Positions 1 to 7,762 of a stretch of 30,728 nucleotides of DNA are shown here, one piece after another (position 1 is the first letter of the stretch; every line of letters begins with the position of its first letter). The stretch covers positions 1 to 30,728 of the forward strand of contig CAAELZ010000078.1 of assembly GCA_900756945.1 (NCBI GenBank). Direction: 5' to 3'. Origin of the DNA: an uncultured Collinsella sp. Its GTDB lineage: Bacteria; Actinomycetota; Coriobacteriia; Coriobacteriales; Coriobacteriaceae. The notes under the pieces were generated by a model, which ran no database searches, was not told where the DNA came from, and saw nothing but the letters and a program-made list of their open reading frames with translations. The translations under genes were made by a program, and so were the position numbers.

Positions 1-60
1 GGCCTGGACGAAGTCCGGGCCCGCGCCTTTAGACGCGAGCCCGGGGCCCGTGGGTTATAC
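1..60. repeat. GC-rich inverted repeats at left edge, identity unknown
   Basis: Non-coding stretch that can fold into nested hairpins. CCTGGAC and GTCCGGG (3-19) form a 7-bp stem closed by a GAA loop, and GGGCCC recurs on both sides of a CGCG stem further on. No T-tract follows directly. It could be the 3' end of a structured RNA entering from outside the window or a GC-rich intergenic repeat. I do not recognise it as tRNA, tmRNA, SRP RNA or RNase P RNA. Confidence 0.3.
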
Positions 61-69
61 CCTAAGAGC

Positions 70-105
70 AAACCGCCCTTTTTAAGGGTGGTTCTGATTG
101 TCTTG
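70..105. terminator. Probable terminator hairpin downstream of the walJ-like gene
   Basis: AACCGCCCTT and AAGGGTGGTT pair over 10 bp (one G-T wobble in the + sense, an A-C mismatch in the - sense) around a TTT loop. The hairpin starts just beyond the stop codon of the minus-strand gene at 111. T-tracts are poor on both sides, so this may act as a weak bidirectional terminator. The call is by position and structure only. Confidence 0.4.
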
Positions 106-110
106 AGGGG

Positions 111-920
111 CTATTGAATGGTTGTCGGTTGATACTGGCTTGCAGGGCGTATCGAGAGCTTCCGTGGCCCTTGAAGACGGGTGGCAGAACTGCCGAGTTC
201 ATCATCGAGACTTGCATCAAGCGCGTTGGCATAGCTTTTGACGGTAAGGCTTGGACGATTATTGTCCTGGCTGATATGCATGGCGATGAGCTGTTCGGTG
301 CGATCGGTAACAAGTTCGCGCGCGGCTTCGGCGGCCTGGTTGTTGGAGAGGTGCCCCTTTGTGGACAGGATGCGCTCCTGAAGAAAGCGGGGGTACGCTC
401 CTTCGCGCAACATAGTTACATCGTGGTTACTTTCGAGCGCGAGAACTCGACAGTCTTTGAGGATGCCTATGGCCTTGCTCGATAACTCTCCGGTGTCGGT
501 GGCAAACCCAATGGAATCATCGAGAGCATTAAATCGATAGCCGACAGGATTGATGACATCGTGCGATGTTGAGTAGGTTTGCACGTGGATGCCGGCAATG
601 GGGAGCGTGTCGCCGGGATCGAACTCCTCGACAGACAGATACGAAAGATTTTCTTTGCTCGAAAGTGTGCCCCTGCTGGCATAGAGGGGGCCGTGCCAGT
701 GCTTGCACCAGACATCGAGACCTTTGATGTGGTCGCTGTGCTCATGAGTGATGAGAAGAGCCGAGACGTTATCTGCCGAGAGCCCCAGTTCTGCCATGCG
801 CTTTAATGTCTCGCGGCGAGAAAGACCGTCGTCAATCATGATGAGCCCTCGGGGGCCTTCGATGAGCGCGCAGTTGCCTTTTGAGCCGCTGCCAAGGATA
901 TGAAGGTGCAGACGAGACAT
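111..920 (-). CDS. walJ: WalJ/YycJ-like metallo-beta-lactamase-fold hydrolase
   Basis: A 269-residue protein of the metallo-beta-lactamase fold, close to the usual size of the YycJ/WalJ family, whose members are thought to be exonucleases acting in DNA repair or replication and cell-wall coordination. The N-terminus has the LGSGSKGNC signature (residues 9-17) typical of this family, followed by the metal-binding HEHSDH motif at 59-64. Later it carries STSHD and ATDTGELS segments that provide further metal ligands. The ATG at 920 was chosen because the family signature starts about nine residues in; an ATG 27 codons upstream would add a sequence unlike the family and run into tilS. The ribosome binding site is weak. 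It is divergent from tilS with only 48 bp between the starts. In Bacillus this gene sits with walK/walR, which are not visible here, so the symbol is by similarity. Confidence 0.82.
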   Translation of the reverse strand: MSRLHLHILGSGSKGNCALIEGPRGLIMIDDGLSRRETLKRMAELGLSADNVSALLITHEHSDHIKGLDVWCKHWHGPLYASRGTLSSKENLSYLSVEEFDPGDTLPIAGIHVQTYSTSHDVINPVGYRFNALDDSIGFATDTGELSSKAIGILKDCRVLALESNHDVTMLREGAYPRFLQERILSTKGHLSNNQAAEAARELVTDRTEQLIAMHISQDNNRPSLTVKSYANALDASLDDELGSSATRLQGPRKLSIRPASQYQPTTIQ

Positions 921-934
921 AATATTCCAAAGGA

Positions 935-940
935 TACAAT
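935..940 (+). promoter_or_regulatory. Putative -10 element (TACAAT) for tilS
   Basis: TACAAT lies 28 bp before the tilS start in the 48-bp gap between divergent genes. No convincing -35 hexamer stands at 16-18 bp. The same hexamer is found before other genes here (5496, 6833), which is the main support. Confidence 0.3.
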
Positions 941-968
941 GGGTGCGAACGAATAGAGGAGGAAGCAA

Positions 969-2510
969 ATGCCAACGGTATCTCAACATTATGGACACCA
1001 TGCTGCATCGTGGGCCGATGATAGGGCCCTGGCAACGCGGCAGACGGCTGCCCCCGTGGTGCTCATGGTATCAGGTGGTGCGGACTCGACGGCTTTGCTC
1101 CTTATGGCATGCACATCAAAGTTGGATATTCTGGATGGGCGTGGTGTAGCCCCCATCGCGCGCGAGCGACTACACGTGCTGCATGTGAACCATCATCTGC
1201 GCGGCGAGGCATCCGATGGCGACGAGGCCTTCGTGCGCGGCCTATGCGCACAATATGGCTTGCCGCTGTGTGTTGAGCATGCCTATTTTGATGATGAATC
1301 GGGCAATATCGAGGCGGCCGCCCGCGAGGTGCGCTATGCCGCGGCGCGGAGGTATGTTCGCGAGCTCTGCGTCCAGACGGGGGCACCGCGAACGGCGGCT
1401 CGTATCTGCACTGCGCACACGTCTTCGGATCGCGCGGAAACGTTTTTGATGAACGCGATTAAGGGTTCGGGGCCCGCTGGCCTATCGAGCATTCCTCGCC
1501 GGAGGAATATCGTGGTGCGTCCCCTGCTCGACCTGACTCATGATGAGCTCGTGGGCTATTTGCAGGTGCATGGTCAGCCGTGGCGAGAGGACGAGAGCAA
1601 CGAGGACGTGTCATACTTGCGTAACTATGTGCGCCATCGAGTGATGCCGGTGGTGGCGCAGCGCAACGCGAGTGTCTGTAAGACGATTGGCGCCGCCTGC
1701 GAGATCTTGGGCGATGAGGACGCCTTTCTTTCCCAGCTTTCCGCACAGGCGTTTCGAAGCTGCCTGCGTAAGGAGGCGGCGGGTGCACTGGTTCTTGACG
1801 CTCGCCGACTGGCCGCGGCCGAGGTGGTGATTGCTCGGCGCATGGTGCGACTGGCAATTAAGCGTATCGACCCCGACGCTCGCCCGGAGATGCGGCATGT
1901 GGAGCGCGTGCTCGCCTGTGTCGCCGAAGGCTCGGGTTCGGTCACGCTGCCGGCGGGAATCGATGCGCGCGTGGAGTTTGGCATGCTGTCATTCAAGGCT
2001 CCGGCGGCGCGCGAGGGTTTAGTGGCCGACTGGATCTCCGTTCCCGGTCGTCTGCCGCTGGGGGCGGGGCGTATGCTGACAGCAGAGCCGATGGCTGTGG
2101 AGCCGGGGCGCGATATCGTGCACCGTGCCCGCGAGCTTGCTGCTGACGGAGAGGTTGCGGCCTTGGTGGATGCGGCGGCCCTGGGGTTCGCCGACCGCGA
2201 TAGCGAGCGGATGCTAGCCGGCTCGCGCGGGGAGATTCCCGCCGAGGCGCGATTGGCGCGCCTGTGGGTGGATAGCCCTGTGCCGGGAGACGTGATGTGC
2301 CCGTTGGGGATGAGCGGTCGAAGCAAGAAAGTGTCAGACCTGTTGAACGAGGCGCGCATTCCTGTTTCAGACCGCTCTGGCGTACCCGTGGTAAGAACGG
2401 CTCCGGGAGGTGCCGTAGTATGGGTCGCGGGCGTTCGCGCGGACGAACGTTTTAAGTGCACGGCGGCGACGCGCGTGGCCTATCTGCTTCGCGTGGTTGA
2501 CGCGGATTAG
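969..2510 (+). CDS. tilS: tRNA(Ile)-lysidine synthase TilS
   Basis: A PP-loop ATPase that converts cytidine 34 of the tRNA-Ile2 anticodon to lysidine, so the tRNA reads AUA and is charged with isoleucine. The adenylating P-loop SGGADS is at residues 35-40, after the beta strand VVLMV. HVNHHLRG near residue 75 and the later HTSSDRAETFLMNAIKGSG segment are typical of the N-type PP-loop of TilS. The C-terminal part (about 430-505) resembles the TilS C-terminal tRNA-binding domain, with KKVSDLLNEARIP. At 513 residues it is longer than the E. coli and Bacillus proteins, mainly in a GC-rich middle segment. AGGAGG at 957-962 supports the ATG at 969. It leads a tilS-hpt-ftsH cluster that is conserved in many Gram-positives. 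Confidence 0.93.
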   Translation: MPTVSQHYGHHAASWADDRALATRQTAAPVVLMVSGGADSTALLLMACTSKLDILDGRGVAPIARERLHVLHVNHHLRGEASDGDEAFVRGLCAQYGLPLCVEHAYFDDESGNIEAAAREVRYAAARRYVRELCVQTGAPRTAARICTAHTSSDRAETFLMNAIKGSGPAGLSSIPRRRNIVVRPLLDLTHDELVGYLQVHGQPWREDESNEDVSYLRNYVRHRVMPVVAQRNASVCKTIGAACEILGDEDAFLSQLSAQAFRSCLRKEAAGALVLDARRLAAAEVVIARRMVRLAIKRIDPDARPEMRHVERVLACVAEGSGSVTLPAGIDARVEFGMLSFKAPAAREGLVADWISVPGRLPLGAGRMLTAEPMAVEPGRDIVHRARELAADGEVAALVDAAALGFADRDSERMLAGSRGEIPAEARLARLWVDSPVPGDVMCPLGMSGRSKKVSDLLNEARIPVSDRSGVPVVRTAPGGAVVWVAGVRADERFKCTAATRVAYLLRVVDAD

Positions 2511-2571
2511 CTCCTCGCACTAGCTTTTCTGTGCGGCGTTGACGGTATTCCCGCGCTGATGGTGCGCGGGC

Positions 2572-2601
2572 TGGAAAATATACCCCGTGCGCTGCTAGAA
2601 T
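2572..2601 (+). promoter_or_regulatory. Candidate hpt promoter (TGGAAA-18-TAGAAT)
   Basis: TAGAAT at 2596-2601 is one base from the -10 consensus and has a weak -35-like TGGAAA 18 bp upstream at 2572-2577. A GC-rich hairpin (CCCGCGC, 7-nt loop, GCGCGGG; 2550-2570) lies immediately upstream and may reduce read-through from tilS, although it has no T-tract. The call rests on sequence resemblance only. Confidence 0.35.
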
Positions 2602-2658
2602 GTGTAGTTCGCGTCCATACGGCGGTGTGTGGGCGATTAAGCACAAGAAAGGGTTGTC

Positions 2659-3207
2659 ATGGCTTCTCAACATCCGGATATCGAGAAGGTTCTGTTTACG
2701 CAGGAGGATATCGACGGTATCGTCTCTCGCTTGGGCGAGCAGATTACGCGCGACTATGCGGGTAAGGATCTGGTGCTGATTGCGGTCCTGCGCGGCGCCG
2801 TGGTCTTTATGGGCGACCTGATGCGCAAGATCGAGCTGCCGACCAACATCGATTTCATGGCTGTTTCGAGCTATGGCGACGGTGTGAAGTCTTCGGGTAT
2901 CGTGCGTATCATTAAGGACCTGGATATCGACATCCGTGGTCGCGACGTGCTGATCGTCGAGGACATTCTGGACTCGGGCCTGACCCTCAAGTACCTGATG
3001 AAGAACCTCGAGAGCCGTAAGCCCGCTTCTCTGGAGGTCGCCGCCTTCCTATGGAAGGACGTTGAGGACCGTACCTCGGCCGTCACGCCCAAGTATGTTG
3101 GAACCCATTGCCCCGATGCCTTTGTGGTGGGCTACGGCCTCGACTATGCCGAGCGCTATCGTAACCTTCCGTATCTGGGCATTTTGAAACCGGAGGTTTA
3201 TTCGTAA
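2659..3207 (+). CDS. hpt: Hypoxanthine phosphoribosyltransferase
   Basis: Purine salvage enzyme that joins hypoxanthine (and usually guanine) to PRPP, giving IMP or GMP. At 182 residues it has the normal family length. The PRPP-binding loop VLIVEDILDSGLTL is at residues 97-110, with the acidic pair E101-D102. Earlier LIAVLRGAVVFMGDL holds the diphosphate-binding loop, and the C-terminal FVVGYGLDYAERYRNLPYLG is the characteristic HGPRT end motif. The ATG at 2659 follows an AAGAAAGGG ribosome binding site. The stop codon is one base from the ftsH start, so the two genes are almost certainly cotranscribed and translationally coupled. In Bacillus, HprT and TilS have been linked to ftsH expression, and the conserved order here fits that link. 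Confidence 0.95.
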   Translation: MASQHPDIEKVLFTQEDIDGIVSRLGEQITRDYAGKDLVLIAVLRGAVVFMGDLMRKIELPTNIDFMAVSSYGDGVKSSGIVRIIKDLDIDIRGRDVLIVEDILDSGLTLKYLMKNLESRKPASLEVAAFLWKDVEDRTSAVTPKYVGTHCPDAFVVGYGLDYAERYRNLPYLGILKPEVYS

Positions 3208-3208
3208 G

Positions 3209-5347
3209 ATGCCCGACGACCGTAACGACAACAATTCCCAGACTCCCCGGGAGCCTAAGATCCCGGGGATGCCCGGAGGCAAGAAGCCCACGCGTACGGG
3301 CTGGCTGTATTTTATTTTGGCTTGCGCGCTTCTGGGTTACGCCTTCTTTAACATGGGCTCCGGCTTTGCCAACTCCAGCAATACCGTTAAGCTCGCGACG
3401 AGTGAGATGGTCAGCGCCATCAAGCAGGATCGCGTCGAAGATTTGACCTATACGGTTCAAGACGGAAGCGTGGCGGGTCATTACTGGAAGACGAAAAAGG
3501 ACAAGGGCGACACGAGCGAGCTCAAGAGCTTTTCCTCGACCTATGTCGGTTCCGATTCGCTTGCCGAGCTTATGGCGGAGCACCCCGACACCAAGTACAT
3601 CGTCAACACCAACGACCCCGATTTTTGGGGCGACTTGGCGATGAGCGTGCTACCGACGATTGCCCTGATCGCCATCATGTTCTACTTTATGCGCCAGATG
3701 ATGGGCGCCAATAATAGGAACATGCAGTTTGGCAAGACCAACGCCAAGACCAACGAGGCTACGCGTCCCAAGGTCAAGTTTGAGGATGTCGCTGGCGTGG
3801 ATGAGGCGGTCGAGGAGCTCGAAGAGATTCGCGATTTCTTGAGCGACCCGGACCGCTATCGCAAGCTGGGCGCCAAGATTCCCCGCGGCGTGTTGCTGGT
3901 GGGCCCTCCGGGTACCGGTAAGACGTTGCTGGCCAAGGCCGTTGCCGGCGAGGCGGGCGTGCCGTTCTTTAGCATCTCGGGCTCTGACTTTGTTGAGATG
4001 TTCGTGGGCGTCGGCGCCAGCCGCGTGCGCGACCTTTTTAAGGAGGCCAAGTCTCAGGCTCCGTCAATCATCTTTATTGACGAGATCGATGCCGTGGGAC
4101 GTCAGCGCGGAGCCGGTTTGGGCGGCGGCCACGACGAGCGCGAGCAGACGCTCAACCAGCTGCTGGTCGAGATGGACGGTTTTGAGGAAAGCGAGTCGGT
4201 CATCCTGATCGCCGCGACCAACCGCCCCGACATTCTGGATCCGGCGCTGCTGCGTCCCGGACGTTTTGACCGCCAAGTCACGGTTGACCGCCCGGACGTA
4301 AAGGGCCGCGAGCAGATCTTGCGCGTGCATGCTGAGAACAAGCCGATGGACGAGGACGTTAAGTTTGAGAAGCTCGCCCAGATGACCGTTGGCTTTACTG
4401 GTGCCGATTTGGCGAACCTGCTCAACGAGTCTGCGCTGCTGGCCGCTCGCCGTCATCGTTCTGTGATCTCGATGGACGAGGTCGAGGAATCGATGGAGCG
4501 CGTGATTGCCGGTCCGCAGCGCAAGGGTCGCGTGATGACCGAGGCCGAGCGCACCACGATTGCCTACCACGAGAGCGGTCATGCCCTGGTGGGCCACATC
4601 CTGGAGCATTCCGATCCGGTCCACAAGATCTCGATTGTCAGCCGCGGTCAGGCCCTGGGCTACACGCTGCAGCTTCCGCAGGAGGACCACTTCCTCAAGA
4701 CCAAGAACGAGATGCTCGACGAGCTCGCCGTGTTCTTGGGCGGTCGCGTTGCCGAGGAGCTCATGTGCGACGACATCACATCGGGCGCGAGCAACGATCT
4801 GGAGCGCGCGACCAAGATGGCGCGCGAGATGGTCACGCGCCTGGGCATGAGCGAGGAGCTTGGAACGCAGGTGTTTGGTGAGGCGCAGCATCAGGTATTC
4901 CTTGGTCGCGATTACGCCGATCACCAGGATTACTCCGAGGAGACGGCGCGCCGCATCGATATCGAGGTTCAGCGCATTATGCGTGAGGCCCATCGTCGTG
5001 CGGTCGAGATCCTGGACGCCCGTCGCGATCAGCTCGATCTGATGGCGAAGGTGCTGCTTGAGCGCGAGACTGTCGAGGGCGATGCCGTGAATGCCCTGCT
5101 CGATAACGAGTGGGACGCCTATCTTGAGCGCGAGGGCGATATCCTGGCGGCCAAGGAGGAGCGCAATGCCAAGGCGGCCGGCATGCCGACCAAGAAGCGC
5201 GCGCCTCGTATGAGCGAGGAGGAGCTGGCGGCTGATGCCGCGGCCTTTGCGCAGGCGGCCATGCAGGAGGATGCCGAAGCCACATCCGACGATGCCGGCG
5301 ATGACCATGTCGTCAACGCTGGCGGCAACACCGACGCCGACAAATAG
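3209..5347 (+). CDS. ftsH: ATP-dependent zinc metalloprotease FtsH
   Basis: Membrane-anchored AAA+ protease that degrades misfolded membrane proteins and selected regulators. Two transmembrane helices (about 32-50 and 143-163) enclose an external segment of roughly 90 residues. The AAA module has Walker A GPPGTGKT (232-239), Walker B IIFIDEID (287-294) and the second region of homology DPALLRPGRFDRQ. The zinc site is HESGH (454-458), and D530 in the SNDLERAT segment is the expected third ligand. The 712-residue length is above the usual 610-650. The excess is a C-terminal tail after about residue 610 that is rich in Ala, Asp, Glu and Lys and probably flexible. The start lies 1 bp after the hpt stop. 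A strong terminator follows, so ftsH ends the transcription unit. Confidence 0.97.
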   Translation: MPDDRNDNNSQTPREPKIPGMPGGKKPTRTGWLYFILACALLGYAFFNMGSGFANSSNTVKLATSEMVSAIKQDRVEDLTYTVQDGSVAGHYWKTKKDKGDTSELKSFSSTYVGSDSLAELMAEHPDTKYIVNTNDPDFWGDLAMSVLPTIALIAIMFYFMRQMMGANNRNMQFGKTNAKTNEATRPKVKFEDVAGVDEAVEELEEIRDFLSDPDRYRKLGAKIPRGVLLVGPPGTGKTLLAKAVAGEAGVPFFSISGSDFVEMFVGVGASRVRDLFKEAKSQAPSIIFIDEIDAVGRQRGAGLGGGHDEREQTLNQLLVEMDGFEESESVILIAATNRPDILDPALLRPGRFDRQVTVDRPDVKGREQILRVHAENKPMDEDVKFEKLAQMTVGFTGADLANLLNESALLAARRHRSVISMDEVEESMERVIAGPQRKGRVMTEAERTTIAYHESGHALVGHILEHSDPVHKISIVSRGQALGYTLQLPQEDHFLKTKNEMLDELAVFLGGRVAEELMCDDITSGASNDLERATKMAREMVTRLGMSEELGTQVFGEAQHQVFLGRDYADHQDYSEETARRIDIEVQRIMREAHRRAVEILDARRDQLDLMAKVLLERETVEGDAVNALLDNEWDAYLEREGDILAAKEERNAKAAGMPTKKRAPRMSEEELAADAAAFAQAAMQEDAEATSDDAGDDHVVNAGGNTDADK

Positions 5348-5358
5348 TTCTTGTAGCG

Positions 5359-5399
5359 AAAGCCTCCGCGGGGAAACCTGTGGAGGCTTTTCTTTTAAG
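5359..5399 (+). terminator. Rho-independent terminator of tilS-hpt-ftsH
   Basis: A 14-bp stem (5359-5372 with 5377-5390, including G-T wobbles) is closed by a GAAA tetraloop and followed by TTTTCTTTT. It begins 11 bp after the ftsH stop codon. This is the clearest terminator in the window. Confidence 0.93.
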
Positions 5400-5403
5400 C
5401 GAT

Positions 5404-5467
5404 ATGTTGATTGGGGACAGACTTAAATGAGCGTTTTCACGCATTTAAGTCTGTCCCCAATCAACAT
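5404..5467. repeat. Perfect 26-bp inverted repeat with GGGGACAG core (REP/MITE-like)
   Basis: Arms at 5404-5429 and 5442-5467 are exact reverse complements, separated by 12 nt that themselves contain GCG and CGC. The arm core is TTGGGGACAGACTTAAAT. Palindromes with a GGGGACAG/CTGTCCCC core occur as dispersed repeats in many bacteria, often near Y1-type (IS200/REP-associated) transposases; this is from general recognition and was not searched. No transposase is present here. It sits between the ftsH terminator and the aminotransferase start. There is no T-tract, so it is not a simple terminator. Confidence 0.8.
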
Positions 5468-5495
5468 TGCTGCGGCACTTTGCTCAGCTAAAGCG

Positions 5496-5501
5496 TACAA
5501 T
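5496..5501 (+). promoter_or_regulatory. Putative -10 element (TACAAT) for the aminotransferase gene
   Basis: TACAAT lies 25 bp before the aminotransferase start, just downstream of the palindrome. No good -35 hexamer is visible at standard spacing. The context GCGTACAAT is shared with the better-supported promoter at 6809-6838. Confidence 0.35.
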
Positions 5502-5525
5502 AGCGCCTATGTGAAAGGGGAACAG

Positions 5526-6716
5526 ATGATCAACGAAACTATGTATGCTCACGGTGCGGAAAGCTCCATCATCCGTGAGATCTTTAGCTATGGCCTTGAA
5601 CGCAAGGCGCAGATCGGTGCGGAGAACGTATTCGATTTTTCGTTGGGCAACCCGAGTGTTCCGGCGCCCGCTGCTGTGGCTGAGTCCATTAAGAAGGCAT
5701 TGGAGCTGCCGAGCGACCAGCTGCATGGATACACGCCTGCACCGGGTCTGCCGCAGTGCCGTACCGCCGTGGCCGAGTCGCTCAACCGCCGTTTTGGCAC
5801 GAGCTATGAGGGCAAGGACGTCTTTATGACGGTGGGTGCGGCGGCTTCGCTCACCTGCACGCTCAACGCGATTACCAATCCGGGCGACGAGGTCATCGTT
5901 ATCGCTCCGTACTTCCCGGAGTATCGCGTGTGGATCGAGAAAGCTGGTTGCACGTGCGTCGAGGCGCTCGCCGATGAAGATACGTTCCAGCTGAGCGTGG
6001 ATAACGTGCTCAAGGCGATTACCGATAAGACCGCTGCCGTCATTATCGACTCACCCAACAACCCGACCGGTGCCGTATATACACGCGACACGCTGACGCG
6101 ACTGGCCAATGTTCTGCGCGAGGCCAACGCTCAGCGCGATTCCGAGAATCCGATTATGCTCATCTCTGATGAGCCGTATCGCGAGATTGTCTATGGCGCC
6201 GAGGTGCCTTGGGTGCCTTCGATCTACGAGCACACCATCGTGTGCTACTCGTATTCCAAGTCGCTTTCGCTACCGGGCGAGCGCGTCGGGTGGATCCTGG
6301 TTCCCAATACGAATCCTCAGGCAGCTCGTCTAATGCCCGCCGTTGCCGGTGCCGCCCGTACGCTGGGCTTCGTGTGTGCACCGGCCCTCTTCCAGCGTGT
6401 AATCATCGACTGCATTGATGAACCGAGCGATGTCGAGGCCTATGCGCGCAACCGCACCGCGCTTACCGATGCACTAGCGGAGTACGGCTACACCTATGTT
6501 GAGCCGGATGGCGCGTTCTACCTATGGGTGAAAGCGCTGGAGTCCGATGCGAATGCGTTCTGTGAGCGCGCGAAGAAGTATGAGCTGCTCGCGGTGCCTT
6601 CGGATAGCTTTGGCATGCCGGGCTGGTTCCGCCTTGGCTACTGTGTGAGCTACGAGACCATCGTCAATTCGTTGCCTGCCTGGAAGCAACTGGCCGACGA
6701 ATATCGTCGAAAGTAA
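5526..6716 (+). CDS. PLP-dependent class I/II aminotransferase
   Basis: Fold-type I aminotransferase of 396 residues, in the aspartate/aromatic aminotransferase superfamily. Near the N-terminus is FSLGNPSVPAP, a usual family opening. The cofactor-contacting DSPNNPTGAVY begins at residue 175, DEPYREIVY provides the Asp/Tyr pair, and SYSKSLSLPGERVG carries the lysine (K245) expected to form the Schiff base with PLP. A conserved Arg for the substrate carboxylate is likely in the C-terminal WFRLGYC segment. The substrate cannot be told from sequence alone. The ATG at 5526 is preceded by AAAGGGG, while the upstream open extension runs into the palindrome and is not coding. It is monocistronic between two terminators. 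Confidence 0.9.
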   Translation: MINETMYAHGAESSIIREIFSYGLERKAQIGAENVFDFSLGNPSVPAPAAVAESIKKALELPSDQLHGYTPAPGLPQCRTAVAESLNRRFGTSYEGKDVFMTVGAAASLTCTLNAITNPGDEVIVIAPYFPEYRVWIEKAGCTCVEALADEDTFQLSVDNVLKAITDKTAAVIIDSPNNPTGAVYTRDTLTRLANVLREANAQRDSENPIMLISDEPYREIVYGAEVPWVPSIYEHTIVCYSYSKSLSLPGERVGWILVPNTNPQAARLMPAVAGAARTLGFVCAPALFQRVIIDCIDEPSDVEAYARNRTALTDALAEYGYTYVEPDGAFYLWVKALESDANAFCERAKKYELLAVPSDSFGMPGWFRLGYCVSYETIVNSLPAWKQLADEYRRK

Positions 6717-6732
6717 AGCGCTCTGCTTGCAA

Positions 6733-6748
6733 TGTTTTACGTGAAACG
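6733..6748. promoter_or_regulatory. Degenerate parS-like site
   Basis: TGTTTTACGTGAAACG matches the ParB-binding consensus TGTTTCACGTGAAACA at 14 of 16 positions, with an intact ACGTGAAAC half. It overlaps the left edge of the aminotransferase terminator. ParB binding is inferred only; chance matches at this level are uncommon but possible. Confidence 0.35.
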
Positions 6749-6781
6749 GGGTTTGGTGCTAAGCCAGGCCCCGTTGTTTAT
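6745..6781 (+). terminator. Rho-independent terminator of the aminotransferase gene
   Basis: AACGGGG (6745-6751) pairs with CCCCGTT (6769-6775). The stem continues inward through TTTGG and CCAGG with two G-T wobbles, and a short T-rich run follows. It lies 28 bp after the aminotransferase stop. Confidence 0.75.
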
Positions 6782-6808
6782 GCCGTTGTGTGATTGGGAT
6801 GAAGCAGT

Positions 6809-6838
6809 TTTACGACTGCCGAAAGCTATGCGTACAAT
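6809..6838 (+). promoter_or_regulatory. Promoter of the PHP gene (TTTACG-18-TACAAT)
   Basis: A TTTACG -35 and a TACAAT -10 with 18-bp spacing lie 37 bp before the chosen PHP start codon, downstream of the previous terminator. It is a plausible vegetative promoter based on consensus similarity. Confidence 0.5.
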
Positions 6839-6875
6839 GAATATACGCGACGGCCATGCTGGACAAGGAGACCTG

Positions 6876-7697
6876 ATGCCCTACCTGCTTTCCTGTGATA
6901 TCCATACTCATACGATGTTCTCCGCGCATGCGTACTCAACCATTGAGGAGAACATCTATTGGGCGGCGGAGCGTGGCCTTCAGGTGCTCGGTTCCGCCGA
7001 TCATTTAAGCTCGATGGTTACGCCTTGCCCCAATGACCTGCGCAGTTTCCAGTTCTTTATTAACCAGGATATCTGGCCGCGCATTTGGAGCGGCGTGCTG
7101 GTGCTCCGCGGCGCAGAGGCCGATATCGTTTCGCTGGACGGAAGCTTGTTTGGCGAGGACATTCCCGTTTCGCTCAATATCGCCGGCGATTCGTATAGTC
7201 GTGAGCATTCGCTGTTCGATTTGGTGACGCGTAATTTGGATTATTTGGTGGCAAGCGTGCATAACCCGCAGTTTGCCGAAGGCGCGACGCTCGCCGAGAC
7301 GACCGAGATGTACATCAATGCCCTGGAGCACCCCAAGGTGTTCATGCTGGGGCATGCGGGGCGCTCGGGCGTGCCGTTCGATATCGACGAGGTGCTGTTG
7401 GCGGCTAAGGCCAAGCACAAGATTATCGAGATCAACAACCATAGTCTTGAGCACGGTGCCGACACTGAGCATTGGGCCGTATGCCGCAAGATCGCCGAGC
7501 GCTGCGCCGAGCTGGGCGTTGGCATTGGCGTGTCGACCGATGCCCACATTGGCATGGCCATTGGCAAGCTCGATCACGCGCGCAAGATGCTCGACGAGAT
7601 TCACTTCCCGCTGGATTTGATCGTGACGCGCGACCGCGAGACGCTGCTGCGCGAGATGGCGGCAGCCGGCGTGTGCGACCTGCGCAAGGGGATGTAG
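6876..7697 (+). CDS. PHP-domain phosphoesterase (YcdX-like)
   Basis: A 273-residue protein of the polymerase and histidinol phosphatase (PHP) superfamily, metal-dependent phosphoesterases of the cytosol. The first metal motif DIHTHT is at residues 8-13 (H10, H12), ADHLS gives D42-H43, RGAEADI supplies the conserved Glu, VASVHNPQF another His, and STDAHIGMAIG near the C-terminus the final Asp-His pair. The arrangement and length match the YcdX-like subfamily of stand-alone phosphatases better than HisK or the DNA polymerase PHP domain. The natural substrate is unknown. AAGGAG precedes the ATG at 6876; the in-frame upstream extension contains the promoter and was discarded. It is convergent with the RNA methyltransferase gene. 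Confidence 0.85.
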   Translation: MPYLLSCDIHTHTMFSAHAYSTIEENIYWAAERGLQVLGSADHLSSMVTPCPNDLRSFQFFINQDIWPRIWSGVLVLRGAEADIVSLDGSLFGEDIPVSLNIAGDSYSREHSLFDLVTRNLDYLVASVHNPQFAEGATLAETTEMYINALEHPKVFMLGHAGRSGVPFDIDEVLLAAKAKHKIIEINNHSLEHGADTEHWAVCRKIAERCAELGVGIGVSTDAHIGMAIGKLDHARKMLDEIHFPLDLIVTRDRETLLREMAAAGVCDLRKGM

Positions 7698-7717
7698 CGG
7701 AGTTCATAAACCAAGCG

Positions 7718-7752
7718 AAGGGGGCAGTCCAGACGGGCCGCCCCCTTTCTTG
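7718..7752. terminator. Bidirectional terminator between convergent genes
   Basis: AAGGGGGC (7718-7725) pairs with GCCCCCTT (7740-7747), and the inner GTCC and GGGC extend the stem around an AGAC loop. TTTCTTGT follows on the + strand. On the - strand the hairpin is followed by a weaker T-rich stretch, so it can serve both the PHP gene and the methyltransferase gene. Confidence 0.8.
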
Positions 7753-7762
7753 TGCCGGTGGA

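Noticed and set aside
2550..2570. GC hairpin after tilS as a terminator
   Set aside because: Stable stem but no T-tract; kept only as a note under the hpt promoter.
5427..5525. Longer N-terminus for the aminotransferase
   Set aside because: It would start inside the palindrome and contain the -10 element and ribosome binding site; the family N-terminus aligns with the ATG at 5526.
6732..6875. Longer N-terminus for the PHP protein
   Set aside because: It would overlap the terminator and promoter upstream; the first metal motif lies 8 residues after the ATG at 6876, as expected.
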